Shown here piece after piece: positions 9,035-18,840 of a stretch of 64,000 nt of DNA (position 1 is the stretch's first letter; every line of letters begins with the position of its first letter). The stretch spans positions 639,501-703,500 of the forward strand of contig NZ_BLPI01000001.1 in assembly GCF_019649015.1 (NCBI RefSeq), given 5' to 3'. The notes under the pieces are model-generated. The model made no database searches. It had not been told where the DNA came from and saw only the letters and a program-made list of their open reading frames with translations. Made by a program: the position numbers and the translations under genes. The stretch comes from Agarivorans litoreus (lineage in GTDB: Bacteria > Pseudomonadota > Gammaproteobacteria > Enterobacterales > Celerinatantimonadaceae).

Positions 9035-10864
9035 ATGATTTCATTGGATAGCACCAAGGAGCGAGAGCTAACCAGTGTCGATAACAGGGAACAGTTAATC
9101 GGTATGATTTACCGTGCGGCGGCAGAACCTGAATATTGGCCCGATTTGCTTGAGCACCTATACATGATGCCAGAACTTCAAAGCACAGAAGAACATGGTC
9201 ACTCAGGCTCCTCTTCGGCACAATTAAGCCAAATGCTCGATGCGGTATCTCCGCAACTATCGATGGCTCAGAATCAATACTCTGAACGAAACCAAATTTT
9301 ACTTGAACACTTTAACCAAGCTTTAAATATCGCCAAGCGCATTTACCAGCTTGAAGAAAAGAACCATTCACTAAACTCTTTGCTAGACCACATTCCGGTT
9401 GGCGTAATTTTGGTAAACGCTAAAAGTGAAATTTTGCTCACCAACGAGCTAGCAGAAGAAACTCTGCAACTTGGCCAAGGCTTATACCAACGCAATAAAA
9501 ACTTGGTCACCCAACAAAGCGAGTCAACTGAGTTACTCAATCAATATATTGAAGAACTTTCTTCACTAGGGCCGAACGAATCAAGTAGTCGCGGTTTACC
9601 AATACAAATTGGTCAAGATACCGATGTACAAACCATGGTGATTCTCAGCCCGGTAAACCATCTGCAAAACCCAAGTTTAGAGCGAAATGCCAGTGTGGTG
9701 GTATTTATCTCCCCTTCTCGCCCCGATGTAGAGCTTGATCTAGCCGCCTTTGCCGACGGTTACAACTTAACCCCAAAAGAAGCGCGCATCGTTAATTACA
9801 TTGCGCAAGGTATGTCACCACCTGACATTGCCGATAAAATTTTTGTTAGTTACAACACCGTGCGCACCCAGCTCAAATCGGTCTTCAAAAAAACCAATGT
9901 AAGTAGCCAAAGCGAATTGGCAAGTTTGGTGCTAACCGGGCCGTGGGGAATGTTATCGCAAAGTAGTCGCCACTTTGATTTTGCCGAAGCCCACGACCTT
10001 AACGCGCGCTACTTTACTCTGCCCGATCAACGCAAGCTGTGTTACCAAGAATACGGTAGTCCAAAGGGTAAGCCGGTGGTTTATTGCCACAGTATTTTAG
10101 GTAGCCGTTTAGAGAACTTCTATGATGATGTTGATTTAGCAAAACACCTAGGTTTGCGCTTAATCAGCATCGACCGCCCCGGATTTGGTGGTTCTGACTA
10201 CTGCGAAAACTACGGCTTTGTAAATTGGTCAAAAGACTTAGCGGCGCTACTCGACCATTTAGAGCTAGAGCAGGTTCAGTTACTTGGCTATGCCACAGGA
10301 GGCGTTTACGCAGCCTGCTGCGCAGCAAAAATTCCTGAGCGGATTAGCAGTATGACCATTGTAAGTTCGGGTGATGCCCTCACCTACGACAGTGATTACG
10401 AGGCCACTGCCAAGCTATATCGCATGCACATGAAGCTGGCTCGTGACTTCCCGAGTATGCATCGCCTGTTTACTAACATTCTTGATAAGGGCCTGCACAA
10501 AGACCCCAACAAATTATTTAAGGTATTAGCCCGCGATCTAGAAGGTGCCGATGTTGAGCTATTTGAGAGCCCACAATTTCGAGAAAAGTTTGGCCGTTAT
10601 TTAAAAGAATCAAAGATCCAAGGCGGTAATGCTTTTTCTGATGAGGTGCGTCAAGTGATGTCACCTTGGGGTTTTGATATTGAAGACGTTAAAGTTACTA
10701 CGCAGCTCTTCCATGGTGAGCAAGACAGGCATATTCCATTGGTGCTTGCCGAGCGCTTTGTCGAGCGCGCAGCCAACGCTAAGCTCACTGTCGTTCCTGA
10801 ACAAGGTCATTACATGATTTATCGACAGTGGCCAGAGATACTAAAAAGCGTTGCAAGTAACTAA
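9035..10864 (+). CDS. LuxR-type regulator fused to a degenerate alpha/beta hydrolase
   Basis: A 609-residue protein of three parts. Residues about 1-225 contain a helical start and a PAS-like segment (LLDHIPVGVILVNAKSEIL). Residues about 243-300 form a LuxR/GerE helix-turn-helix (LTPKEARIVNYIAQGMSPPD and VSYNTVRTQLKSVFKKTN). Residues about 330-609 form an alpha/beta hydrolase fold (RLISIDRPGFGGSD, LFHGEQDRHIP, PEQGHYM). The nucleophile elbow, normally G-x-S-x-G, reads GYATGG, so the serine position is Ala420, although the acid (Asp564) and histidine (His592) remain. A catalytically dead domain that senses a ligand and controls DNA binding is an attractive inference. Target genes and ligand are unknown, and no linked operon is visible. 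Confidence 0.85.
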   Translation: MISLDSTKERELTSVDNREQLIGMIYRAAAEPEYWPDLLEHLYMMPELQSTEEHGHSGSSSAQLSQMLDAVSPQLSMAQNQYSERNQILLEHFNQALNIAKRIYQLEEKNHSLNSLLDHIPVGVILVNAKSEILLTNELAEETLQLGQGLYQRNKNLVTQQSESTELLNQYIEELSSLGPNESSSRGLPIQIGQDTDVQTMVILSPVNHLQNPSLERNASVVVFISPSRPDVELDLAAFADGYNLTPKEARIVNYIAQGMSPPDIADKIFVSYNTVRTQLKSVFKKTNVSSQSELASLVLTGPWGMLSQSSRHFDFAEAHDLNARYFTLPDQRKLCYQEYGSPKGKPVVYCHSILGSRLENFYDDVDLAKHLGLRLISIDRPGFGGSDYCENYGFVNWSKDLAALLDHLELEQVQLLGYATGGVYAACCAAKIPERISSMTIVSSGDALTYDSDYEATAKLYRMHMKLARDFPSMHRLFTNILDKGLHKDPNKLFKVLARDLEGADVELFESPQFREKFGRYLKESKIQGGNAFSDEVRQVMSPWGFDIEDVKVTTQLFHGEQDRHIPLVLAERFVERAANAKLTVVPEQGHYMIYRQWPEILKSVASN

Positions 10865-10883
10865 GTTGCTAGCTCCACTCTCA

Positions 10884-10910
10884 AAAAAGGCGGCCAGTGG
10901 CCGCCTTTTT
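10884..10910. terminator. Bidirectional terminator
   Basis: Twelve-base-pair stem AAAAAGGCGGCC / GGCCGCCTTTTT with a three-base loop. It lies between the convergent LuxR-hydrolase gene and yfgJ and has T-runs on both strands, so it can serve both. Confidence 0.93.
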
Positions 10911-10912
10911 AA

Positions 10913-11146
10913 TTAACTGTCTAAGCGCTCGAAACGCCGAATAACAGCTCGCTTAGATTTTAACTCGTTGCAGCTATTACAAAAATAATCTACTGCACCA
11001 CAGGCCTTTAGCTTTTCTAGTTCAGCATCGCATTTATCACAATGCACTCGCTGCGAGAACTTATGGTGGCAGGCGCCACACAACCAGTGGTCATGTTCGT
11101 GTTGTAACTGTCCATCACATTCTGGGCAAGCAACTTCAGTAGTCAT
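10913..11146 (-). CDS. yfgJ: Zinc-ribbon protein YfgJ (DUF1407)
   Basis: A 77-residue soluble protein with four CxxC pairs (CPEC, CGAC, CDKC, CNSC) able to bind zinc in two ribbons, and the family signature LKACGAVDYFC. Function is not established. It follows der by a few bases and is the last gene of the der operon, in the same position as yfgJ beside der in E. coli. The position and the LKACGAVDYFC stretch make the family assignment good. Confidence 0.88.
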   Translation of the reverse strand: MTTEVACPECDGQLQHEHDHWLCGACHHKFSQRVHCDKCDAELEKLKACGAVDYFCNSCNELKSKRAVIRRFERLDS

Positions 11147-11155
11147 AGTGTTCCT

Positions 11156-12625
11156 CTACGATTTTTTATACTTACTTACATTTTGCATTTTTTTACGACG
11201 GCGTTCTTGAGCCATGGTAAGTTTTGACTTCTTATCTGAGAATGGATTATCACCTTCTTTAAACTCTACGCGAATTGGCGTGCCCATAATCTCTAGGGCT
11301 TTGCGGTAATAATTCATTAAATAACGCTTATAAGAGTCTGGTAAAGAGTTAACCTGATTACCATGAACAACGATACGAGGTGGATTATAGCCGCCAGCGT
11401 GGGCATAACGTAATTTAACCCTACGACCGCGCACTAACGGCGGCTGATGGTCGTCTTGAGCCATCTGCATAATCTTGGTTAACATAGAGGTAGAAACGCG
11501 CTTAGTGGCGCTTGCGTATGCCTCCTGAACCGATTCATAAAGGTGGCCAACGCCAGTACCATGCAATGCGGAAATAAAGTGAACGCGTGCAAAGTCGATA
11601 AAGCCCAAACGTCTATCCAGTTCAGTTTTAATCCGCTCTTTATGTTCGTTGTCTAAACCATCCCATTTATTAACGGCAAGCACTAAGGCGCGACCGGCAT
11701 TCAACACAAAGCCAAGCAAACTTAAATCTTGATCTGAAATGCCATCTTTTGCGTCGATTACCAGCATCACCACATTAGCGTCTTCAATTGCTTTAAGGGT
11801 TTTAATAACCGAGAACTTTTCTACTGTTTCTGTCACCTTACCGCGCTTACGTACCCCTGCTGTATCAATCAAGATGTAATCTTGATCTTCTCGCTGCATA
11901 GGGATGTAAATACTGTCTCGGGTGGTACCTGGCATGTCGTACACTACCACTCGGTCTTCACCCAGAATCCGATTAGTCAGCGTAGATTTACCCACGTTGG
12001 GGCGACCAACAATGGCCAGTTTTATTGGAAGATCGGCAAACTTCTGCGCTAACTCATCAAGTTCTGACTCGGTCATTTCTTGCGTATCAGCTTGCTCTAA
12101 CTCTGGCTCTTCCGCTTGATTCTCAGCCTGCTCAGTAACAAAGGGGCGCAGTGCTTCTTCTAACAACATGTTTACGCCGCGGCCATGAGCTGCTGCAATC
12201 TGATGAACTTCACCTATCGCCAAGGCATAAAACTCGCCACAGGCAGTATCAGCATCAATGCCGTCAGTTTTATTAGCAACCAAGAAAACTTTCTTTTCTT
12301 GTTTACGTAAATGATGGGCAATCGCCTCATCAGCAATGGTCATTCCAGCGCGCGCATCTACCAAAAACAGAACAGCATCAGCTTCTTCAATAGCTTGCAA
12401 AGACTGCTGCGCCATCATTGCATCAATGCCTTCTTCATCGCCATCAATACCGCCGGTATCAATAACAATAAATTCTTGCTCCGCGACTTTGGCTTGACCA
12501 TATTTACGGTCACGAGTCAGTCCTGGGAAATCAGCGACTAAGGCATCCCTGCTACGTGTAAGGCGGTTAAATAAAGTAGATTTGCCAACATTTGGGCGTC
12601 CCACTAAGGCGACAACAGGAAGCAT
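11156..12625 (-). CDS. der: GTPase Der (EngA), ribosome assembly
   Basis: Essential double GTPase needed for maturation of the 50S subunit. Two G domains are present, each with a P-loop GRPNVGKST (about residues 8-16 and 207-215 from the chosen start), followed by NKTD and NKWD guanine-specificity motifs. A KH-like C-terminal domain ends in a basic tail ([15 protein letters not shown]). An acidic linker rich in Glu separates the two G domains. The frame is open ten codons further up to 12655, but the ATG at 12625 starts the conserved [14 protein letters not shown] and has GAGG five bases before it. The 489 residues agree with the family. Confidence 0.97.
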   Translation of the reverse strand: MLPVVALVGRPNVGKSTLFNRLTRSRDALVADFPGLTRDRKYGQAKVAEQEFIVIDTGGIDGDEEGIDAMMAQQSLQAIEEADAVLFLVDARAGMTIADEAIAHHLRKQEKKVFLVANKTDGIDADTACGEFYALAIGEVHQIAAAHGRGVNMLLEEALRPFVTEQAENQAEEPELEQADTQEMTESELDELAQKFADLPIKLAIVGRPNVGKSTLTNRILGEDRVVVYDMPGTTRDSIYIPMQREDQDYILIDTAGVRKRGKVTETVEKFSVIKTLKAIEDANVVMLVIDAKDGISDQDLSLLGFVLNAGRALVLAVNKWDGLDNEHKERIKTELDRRLGFIDFARVHFISALHGTGVGHLYESVQEAYASATKRVSTSMLTKIMQMAQDDHQPPLVRGRRVKLRYAHAGGYNPPRIVVHGNQVNSLPDSYKRYLMNYYRKALEIMGTPIRVEFKEGDNPFSDKKSKLTMAQERRRKKMQNVSKYKKS

Positions 12626-12658
12626 AAGGGCCTCATTTTCTAGAATAAATGACATGAC

Positions 12659-12690
12659 AAAGGCTCATGGTTAATTCACCATGAGCCTTT
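12659..12690 (-). terminator. Hairpin between bamB and der
   Basis: Thirteen-base-pair perfect stem AAAGGCTCATGGT / ACCATGAGCCTTT with a six-base loop, 20 bases past the bamB stop. The T-tail on the minus strand is short (TTTG), so it may be a partial terminator that lets some transcription reach der. Confidence 0.7.
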
Positions 12691-12709
12691 TGTTCATAAT
12701 TATAACAAC

Positions 12710-13900
12710 TTAACTGCGATCTAGCGCAATTAACTTACCACTTCGTGTTTGAAGGATAATTTTGTCGGAGGTTACCACAGGCGCAACATATAAGCCGCTT
12801 TTATCTACTAACATTTTGCTAGCAAACTCGCCGGTTTCACGATCAAGCCAATATAAGTAGCCTTCGCTGTCCCCTACTAATACCTTATTTCCGTCTACTG
12901 CGGGTGCAGTAACGATACGGTAAGACAAAGCACCTTGGGTCCATTTCTCTATGCCGTTGTTGCGCTCAATGCTATAAACATTGTCACTAACGTCAGTAAC
13001 AAATAGGTTTAAACCCGAAGAAGCAATATTCTGGTAGGCAGAATAACTGCGCTTCCATTCTTCTTCGCCACTGCGTAAATTAACCGAAATAAGGTTTCCG
13101 TTGTAAGCAACCGCATAGAGCTGAGAGCCAATCAAGGCTGGCTTACTATCCACATCTACAATTCGGTCAATCTCAGTAGACCCCTTAGGCTGGGCTAACT
13201 TTGTTTCAAACAGCAATTGACCACTTTCTAAAAGATACAGGCCAATTTTACCGTCACTACGACCTAAAATTATCGCGCCGTTAGAAATAATAGGTGGCGC
13301 TTTGCTGCGCAACGACAGTGCTGGCTGATCAATTTTAATATCCCACTTTTGTTCACCAGAGTGAGCATCTAGTGCAACTAAATGGCCATTACTGGTGATA
13401 ACTACCACCAAACTGTCTTCTACAGCAGGAGCCGCTAGCACTTCACCAGCCACTTCAGCTTGCCAAACTATTTCACCGGTTTCTGCATTTAACGCAAATA
13501 CGTCGGCGTTTTCGGTGCCCAAATAGATACGGCGATACGCAGCAGTTAAGCCACCAGAAACACGTGCATTAGGGGTGTTACCCGAGAAGCGATTGTTACT
13601 TTCAACTCGAGATAAATCTTGGTCCCACAAGCGTTTACCGTTTAAATCAAAGGCACGCACTTGACCATAGCGGGCAGCGGCAAACACTGAATCGTAGGCG
13701 ACAACTGGCGACAGCGCCGAGAAGTAATCGTCAACACCTTTGCCTACTCGGGTTTCCCACTGTTTGCCTACTGTAAACTGGTTTTCAAACTCAGGCACGG
13801 GTGCCATTTGCACAACATCTTCTTCAGAGTTGAACAAAGAACACGCCGACAAGCCAACGAGTAAACAAGCAAAGCTAGCAACACGCCAAGCTTTAACCAT
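12710..13900 (-). CDS. bamB: Outer-membrane assembly lipoprotein BamB
   Basis: Lipoprotein of the BAM complex, which inserts beta-barrel proteins into the outer membrane; it docks on BamA. The signal peptide ends in a lipobox LSAC, followed by an eight-bladed PQQ-type beta-propeller with repeated W-D/W-x motifs (LWDQDLS, IVWQAEV, QKWDIKI, EEWKRSY, EKWTQGA). From the ATG at 13900, which has GAGG six bases upstream, the protein is 396 residues. An upstream in-frame TTG at 13912 would add four residues and is less likely. The start overlaps the yfgM stop by 8 bases, implying coupling. Confidence 0.95.
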   Translation of the reverse strand: MVKAWRVASFACLLVGLSACSLFNSEEDVVQMAPVPEFENQFTVGKQWETRVGKGVDDYFSALSPVVAYDSVFAAARYGQVRAFDLNGKRLWDQDLSRVESNNRFSGNTPNARVSGGLTAAYRRIYLGTENADVFALNAETGEIVWQAEVAGEVLAAPAVEDSLVVVITSNGHLVALDAHSGEQKWDIKIDQPALSLRSKAPPIISNGAIILGRSDGKIGLYLLESGQLLFETKLAQPKGSTEIDRIVDVDSKPALIGSQLYAVAYNGNLISVNLRSGEEEWKRSYSAYQNIASSGLNLFVTDVSDNVYSIERNNGIEKWTQGALSYRIVTAPAVDGNKVLVGDSEGYLYWLDRETGEFASKMLVDKSGLYVAPVVTSDKIILQTRSGKLIALDRS

Positions 13901-14528
13901 TAGCAGCCTCAACTTCAGTTAGATCATTAAGTTTTAGGTTAACACTAGGGTCTTGCTCTGCTGCACCAGCAGCAACAGCCGCTTGATAGGCTTGACGAGC
14001 TAATGCTTGCTCACCCTGTTGCAAGTAAATATCACCTTTAATCAGTTCAACAGTTGCCACTAAAGCGGGCTCAGTCACTTTATCTAGGCTGGCTAAGGCA
14101 TTATCAAATTCGGCTAATTGTGCTTGTACACGAGCGAGTCGAGTATAGATCATGCCTTTAAGCTCTTCGGGTGCACCTTCAAGCGCTAGGTTAAGCTGAG
14201 TTTGCGCCTGAGCATAATCTTCTTTAACCACTAGTTCTTTTGCTAACAGTAATGATGCAAATACTGAATAGTTTTTGTCACCTTGGTTAGCTGCTACAAA
14301 ATTTGCTAAAGGAGTTAACTCTTCATTATTTGTGGCTAGTTGACTAACCACTTGTTGAAAAGCATCTGAAGCCGCTTCTTTTTGCTCAATTTGGTATTCG
14401 CCAAAATAGCGCCAGCCAAATACAGCAGCTAAACCTAGTACCGAACCGCCAATAACTGATGTTCCGTTTTTCTTCCACCAGTCTTTGATGGCTTGAACTT
14501 GCTGTTCCTCAGTGGAATAAATGTCCAC
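13893..14528 (-). CDS. yfgM: YfgM, SecYEG-associated periplasmic chaperone partner
   Basis: A 211-residue protein with one N-terminal membrane anchor (about residues 23-42, TSVIGGSVLGLAAVFGWRYF) and a periplasmic tetratricopeptide-like domain. In E. coli YfgM binds PpiD at the SecYEG translocon. The start codon is GTG at 14528, supported by a strong AAGGAG five bases upstream. It lies between hisS and bamB as in E. coli. Confidence 0.92.
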   Translation of the reverse strand: MDIYSTEEQQVQAIKDWWKKNGTSVIGGSVLGLAAVFGWRYFGEYQIEQKEAASDAFQQVVSQLATNNEELTPLANFVAANQGDKNYSVFASLLLAKELVVKEDYAQAQTQLNLALEGAPEELKGMIYTRLARVQAQLAEFDNALASLDKVTEPALVATVELIKGDIYLQQGEQALARQAYQAAVAAGAAEQDPSVNLKLNDLTEVEAANG

Positions 14529-14541
14529 AGCGTCTCCTTAA

Positions 14542-15819
14542 CTAAACTAATACGGTATTAAGCAAAGCAACTAACTCTGATTGAGCGATGCACTGCTGTT
14601 GAATATCTTCGCGTAGGTACTTTACAGTAACCTGCTGGTTGGCTAACTCATCTTCACCGATGATCAATGCCACTTTAGCGCCTGACTTATCAGCTCGCTT
14701 AAATTGTTTTTTAAAGTTTCCGCCACCACAGTGGCTCATCACCCGAACAGAGGGTAACGCATCTCGCAATTGTTCGGCTAACGAAAATGCTGCGCCAAGT
14801 GTTCCTTCTCCGGCATTGATCACATAAACATCGGCACTTGATGGTAAATCACCCAGTAACTCGAGTGTTTCCAGCAATAGAACTAAACGTTCCATACCCA
14901 TGGCAAAACCAACAGCAGGCGTTGCTTTGCCGCCCAATTGCTCTACCAAACCATCGTAACGGCCGCCAGCACATACAGTACCTTGTGAACCTAAGCTTGA
15001 TGTTACCCACTCAAACACAGTGCGGTTATAGTAATCAAGACCTCGAACCAAACGCGGGTTTAGTTCATAAGCGATCCCTGCGTTATCTAGCAACGCACAT
15101 AGTTGCTCGAAGTGATCTTTGCTTTCTTGGTCTAGGTATTCACTAAGGCTAGGTGCGTCAACTAACATCGCTTGCACCTCAGGATTTTTACTGTCGAGAA
15201 CACGCAAAGGGTTATTGTACATGCGACGTTTTGCATCTTCGTCTAAGGCTTCTTTATGCTGCTCTAGGTAAGCAATCAAAGCATCACGATAGTTAGCACG
15301 TGCTTCGTTTGAACCTAAACTGTTAAGCTGCAAAGTAACGTGGTTTTCCAAGCCAAAGGCTTTCCAAAAGCGCGCAGACAAAATAATTACTTCAGCATCG
15401 ATATCAGCGCTGGCAATACCAAAAGACTCAACGCCTACTTGATGAAACTGGCGGTAACGACCTTTTTGTGGGCGTTCATGGCGGAACATTGGCCCCATGT
15501 ACCACAAACGCTGCTCTTGGTTGTATAACAAACCTGCTTGGTTGCCTGCACGTACACAACAGGCTGTGCCTTCAGGTCGCAAGGTTAAGCTATCACCATT
15601 ACGATCTTCAAAGGTATACATTTCTTTTTCTACGATATCAGTCACTTCACCGATAGAGCGCTTAAACAAATCAGTGCTTTCTACAATCGGCATTCTTATT
15701 TCGTTGTAACCGTAGGCTGCCACCACATCTCGAATTACTGATTCGACCTTCTGCCAAGCGGGAGTATCACTTGGTAGGCAATCATTCATGCCACGTATTG
15801 CTTGTATTTGTTTAGCCAC
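14542..15819 (-). CDS. hisS: Histidyl-tRNA synthetase
   Basis: Class II aminoacyl-tRNA synthetase that charges tRNA-His. The 425-residue protein has motif 2 ([20 protein letters not shown]), the histidine-specific [15 protein letters not shown] and the motif 3 stretch [11 protein letters not shown], followed by the C-terminal anticodon-binding domain (about residues 330-425). The start codon is GTG at 15819, followed by [15 protein letters not shown], matching homologues. It is the first gene of the hisS-yfgM-bamB-der-yfgJ run, 85 bases after ispG. Confidence 0.97.
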   Translation of the reverse strand: MAKQIQAIRGMNDCLPSDTPAWQKVESVIRDVVAAYGYNEIRMPIVESTDLFKRSIGEVTDIVEKEMYTFEDRNGDSLTLRPEGTACCVRAGNQAGLLYNQEQRLWYMGPMFRHERPQKGRYRQFHQVGVESFGIASADIDAEVIILSARFWKAFGLENHVTLQLNSLGSNEARANYRDALIAYLEQHKEALDEDAKRRMYNNPLRVLDSKNPEVQAMLVDAPSLSEYLDQESKDHFEQLCALLDNAGIAYELNPRLVRGLDYYNRTVFEWVTSSLGSQGTVCAGGRYDGLVEQLGGKATPAVGFAMGMERLVLLLETLELLGDLPSSADVYVINAGEGTLGAAFSLAEQLRDALPSVRVMSHCGGGNFKKQFKRADKSGAKVALIIGEDELANQQVTVKYLREDIQQQCIAQSELVALLNTVLV

Positions 15820-15850
15820 ATTAATCTCGAATAAAACAGGTCAATAATTA

Positions 15851-15879
15851 TTAAAGGCCCTCGATTATAGGGCCTTTAA
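15851..15879 (-). terminator. Terminator of ispG transcript
   Basis: Ten-base-pair stem TTAAAGGCCC / GGGCCTTTAA with a nine-base loop, 26 bases past the ispG stop codon. On the minus strand the stem runs into TTTAATAATTATT, a weak U-rich tail. Confidence 0.75.
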
Positions 15880-15904
15880 GCAAAGAGGTAAATTTAAATG
15901 CAGA

Positions 15905-17002
15905 TTAGCTTTCGGTAATGTCTTTAATCGCGATACGCGAGCGGATTTTCGCTTCTAAAGCATCTACTAAGTCGTCATTATCGAAACGCTCTTTTTGGCG
16001 CACACCATCTTGATAAAAGCCGCTTTTTTTGTTGCCACCGGTAATGCCTAAATCAGAGATAAGCGCTTCACCTGGGCCATTTACCACACAGCCGATAATA
16101 GAAACATCCATTGGCTCTACAATGTCTTCTAAACGCTGCTCGAGAGCGTTAACCGTTGAAATAACATCAAACTCTTGGCGAGAACAGCTTGGGCAAGCAA
16201 TAAAGTTAATACCGCGAGAGCGAATACGCAGAGACTTAAGAATATCAAAACCTACTTTGATTTCTTCAACGGGATCGGCTGCTAAAGAGACTCGCAAGGT
16301 ATCGCCGATCCCTTGTGATAACAACATACCTAAGCCAACTGCCGATTTAACCGAACCGCTGCGTAAACCGCCGGCCTCTGTAATACCAAGATGTAGAGGT
16401 TGGTCGATTCGGCTGGCCAATCCTTGATAAGCGCCTACGGCAAGGAAAACATCAGAGGCTTTCACACTCACTTTAAATTGATCGAAGTTCAAGCGATCGA
16501 GTATATCGACATGACGCATCGCAGACTCAACCAACGCTTCTGGAGTGGGTTCGCCGTACTTCTCCTGCAAATCTTTTTCCAAGGAACCGCCATTAACACC
16601 AATACGAATTGGGATATTGCGCTCACGTGCAGCATCCACTACCGAGCGAATGCGCTGTTCGTTACCAATATTACCTGGGTTAATACGTAAACAATCAGCG
16701 CCATACTCCGCTACTTTTAAGGCAATGCGATAATCGAAATGAATATCAGCCACTACAGGAATTGAGACCTGCTGCTTAATTTGTTTGAAGGCTTCAGCAG
16801 CATCCATGGTTGGCACTGAAACGCGCACAATATCACCACCCACTGCAGCAATTCGGTTTATTTGCTCAACCGTTGCAGCAACATCAGTAGTACGTGTATT
16901 GGTCATAGACTGCACAGTGATGGGCGCGTCTCCGCCCACTGGCACATTACCCACCATAATCTGTGTTGATTTACGGCGTTTAATCGGAGTTGGTTGATTC
17001 AT
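15905..17002 (-). CDS. ispG: 4-hydroxy-3-methylbut-2-en-1-yl diphosphate synthase
   Basis: Iron-sulfur enzyme of the MEP isoprenoid pathway that converts MEcPP to HMBPP using flavodoxin electrons. The 365 residues hold a TIM barrel ([28 protein letters not shown]) and a C-terminal [4Fe-4S] domain with CPSCSRQ and GCVVNGPGE cysteines. It follows rodZ by 15 bases and is likely cotranscribed with it, as in E. coli. Length is within the family range. Confidence 0.97.
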   Translation of the reverse strand: MNQPTPIKRRKSTQIMVGNVPVGGDAPITVQSMTNTRTTDVAATVEQINRIAAVGGDIVRVSVPTMDAAEAFKQIKQQVSIPVVADIHFDYRIALKVAEYGADCLRINPGNIGNEQRIRSVVDAARERNIPIRIGVNGGSLEKDLQEKYGEPTPEALVESAMRHVDILDRLNFDQFKVSVKASDVFLAVGAYQGLASRIDQPLHLGITEAGGLRSGSVKSAVGLGMLLSQGIGDTLRVSLAADPVEEIKVGFDILKSLRIRSRGINFIACPSCSRQEFDVISTVNALEQRLEDIVEPMDVSIIGCVVNGPGEALISDLGITGGNKKSGFYQDGVRQKERFDNDDLVDALEAKIRSRIAIKDITES

Positions 17003-17017
17003 AATAATCGAAAGATC

Positions 17018-18055
17018 TTAATTGTTTGGTATTTGCATGCGCACAACTTTACCGCGTGTAAATGACGATAAGTCGATTGATTCTTGTCCGTAACTTACGC
17101 TCACGCCTGCATTAGTGCCAAGCACGATACTATAAGGAGAAGGACCAGTTACAGAGAGTGATTGACCAGGCTGTTTAATGTCTGCCACCAAGCGTTTACC
17201 TGTAGCATCTCTAATCTCTACCCAACACTCATTTTCAAAACTCATGTTTAAGGCAGTTAAAGTTGCTACTTGGTTTACTTCTGTTTCTTGCTCAGGAGCT
17301 GGGCTGTTTATTGCGGTGGCCCCAGACGCTTGCGAAGCAGGCTCATTTGACGCTGATTCAGTAGAGGGCTCGGCGACTGGCTCTAGCGCCATTTGGGACT
17401 CAACTTTTGGTTTCGCATCAACCGCATTTTCAGCTTCTACAACAGGCTCTGAAACAGCCTCTACAGGTTTTGCCGATGGCGCTTGGGGAGCTTCAGCTTC
17501 AACAGAGCTTAGCGCTTGGATATTTTCAGCACTCGCTTCTGGAGTAACATCCACTTCGAGCTCGCTGGTCGGTTCTATAATCCGACTTTCTGAACTAGCA
17601 GGGCTGGCCTGACTAAAATCTACTTGTTGACTCTTCTCTTGCCACCACCAAATCACCAGCAGAACAACAATACCAAGGCCCACTAAGTAGGTAAATTTCA
17701 TCAGACGACTGTCATGAGTTTCTTGCTTTATCCGCCCAGAAAAGCTCTGCATCTCTGTGCGTTGTTCATGAGCATCATGCAAATGGGTATAGCTAGAAAG
17801 CACTAGATCTTCAGAAAGATTCAATAAACGTGCGTAAGCGCGCAAGTAGCCCTTTATAAAAGTATTTGATAAACCACTATCGAAGCTATCGCCTTCTATA
17901 TCCTTTATTACTTGTAAACGTAGTTTTAAGCGCTCGGCAACTTGATTTTGGCTTAGCTTGGCTGCAACTCGTGCTTCTTGCAGCATCTGCCCAGGGCTAA
18001 CAACTTCAATGTCTTCACTTAGCTCTGTTTGCTCTGATTCGGCTTTAGTAGTCAT
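17018..18055 (-). CDS. rodZ: Cytoskeletal membrane protein RodZ
   Basis: Bitopic protein that links MreB filaments to the elongation machinery and so sets rod shape. The N-terminal helix-turn-helix domain (about residues 20-90, PGQMLQEARVAAKLSQNQVA) binds MreB. A juxtamembrane basic stretch is followed by one membrane segment (about residues 119-137). A long Ala/Glu/Pro/Ser-rich periplasmic linker then leads to the C-terminal beta domain (about residues 265-345, CWVEIRDATGKRL). The start overlaps the pilF stop by 11 bases. The linker is low in complexity and probably variable between species. Confidence 0.95.
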   Translation of the reverse strand: MTTKAESEQTELSEDIEVVSPGQMLQEARVAAKLSQNQVAERLKLRLQVIKDIEGDSFDSGLSNTFIKGYLRAYARLLNLSEDLVLSSYTHLHDAHEQRTEMQSFSGRIKQETHDSRLMKFTYLVGLGIVVLLVIWWWQEKSQQVDFSQASPASSESRIIEPTSELEVDVTPEASAENIQALSSVEAEAPQAPSAKPVEAVSEPVVEAENAVDAKPKVESQMALEPVAEPSTESASNEPASQASGATAINSPAPEQETEVNQVATLTALNMSFENECWVEIRDATGKRLVADIKQPGQSLSVTGPSPYSIVLGTNAGVSVSYGQESIDLSSFTRGKVVRMQIPNN

Positions 18056-18818
18056 TAGCGATGTATCGTTTTGTCTGTTCAGATTTAGGGAACTGCTGTT
18101 GTAAAGTTAAGCCCCAACGTGCTTCTTCAGCAAAGTTGTCGGCTGCACTTTCTAAGCGAACCCACGCGAAGGCGCTTTCCGCCGTAGTTTCAGCCATACT
18201 ATCATACCGTTGCAGATATAATCGGGCTTGCTCAGGTTTATTTTTTTTGAGGTAAACTTCGGTAGCACCAAGCAAAGAAGCGGGCCTGCGAATATTGTAA
18301 GCTAAGGCACTGGTAAAATAATCTAAGGCTTTATCTAAATCACCGGCAGTTAAGGCACATAAACCAGCATTTTCATTGGTGCCAGCGACCTGAATATACT
18401 CTGGGTTAGCTAACGCCTGCTTAAATAACTCCTCAGCTTGGTCATACTTTTTTTGCTTACAGAGCATCACTCCATAGTTATTAAGAACATCGCCATTACG
18501 TGGCGCTATAGATGTAGCGCGTTTATAGGCATCTAGTGCTCGCTCCGGCTGGCGAACGCTTTGATAGAAATGGGCTTGGGCGATGTAAACATCAACCAGA
18601 TTAGGCGCCAGCTCTTGCGCCAGCTCCAAATTACGTTTTGCTTGTTCTGCATCGCCAGCTTCTAAGTAGCGCAAAGCCAAACTAATGCGCGTTTTAGCGG
18701 CAGTGTCTTTATCAAGCTGCTTATCTTTATTGTTTACTTCTTGTCCGTTCACACGGGTTTCGGTTACACAACCAGAAACCAAAAACACAACCAAAAACAA
18801 GTACAACCAGTGTTTCAT
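18045..18818 (-). CDS. pilF: Type IV pilus biogenesis lipoprotein PilF (pilotin, TPR)
   Basis: Outer-membrane lipoprotein required to assemble the PilQ secretin of type IV pili. The 257-residue protein has a lipoprotein signal (LFLVVFLVSGCVTET, lipobox VSGC) and several tetratricopeptide repeats (about residues 40-230, for example LALRYLEAGDAEQAKRNLE and GDVLNNYGVMLCKQKKYDQA). The ATG at 18818 is preceded by AAGGA. It sits between rlmN and rodZ, the usual place in gammaproteobacteria with type IV pili; no other pilus genes are in the window. Confidence 0.93.
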   Translation of the reverse strand: MKHWLYLFLVVFLVSGCVTETRVNGQEVNNKDKQLDKDTAAKTRISLALRYLEAGDAEQAKRNLELAQELAPNLVDVYIAQAHFYQSVRQPERALDAYKRATSIAPRNGDVLNNYGVMLCKQKKYDQAEELFKQALANPEYIQVAGTNENAGLCALTAGDLDKALDYFTSALAYNIRRPASLLGATEVYLKKNKPEQARLYLQRYDSMAETTAESAFAWVRLESAADNFAEEARWGLTLQQQFPKSEQTKRYIANDY

Positions 18819-18840
18819 ATCCGTCCTTCGATAAGGTTAG

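Noticed and set aside
12626-12655. Der start at ATG 12655
   Set aside because: The conserved start [11 protein letters not shown] at 12625 has its own strong SD; the extra ten residues have no counterpart in the family.
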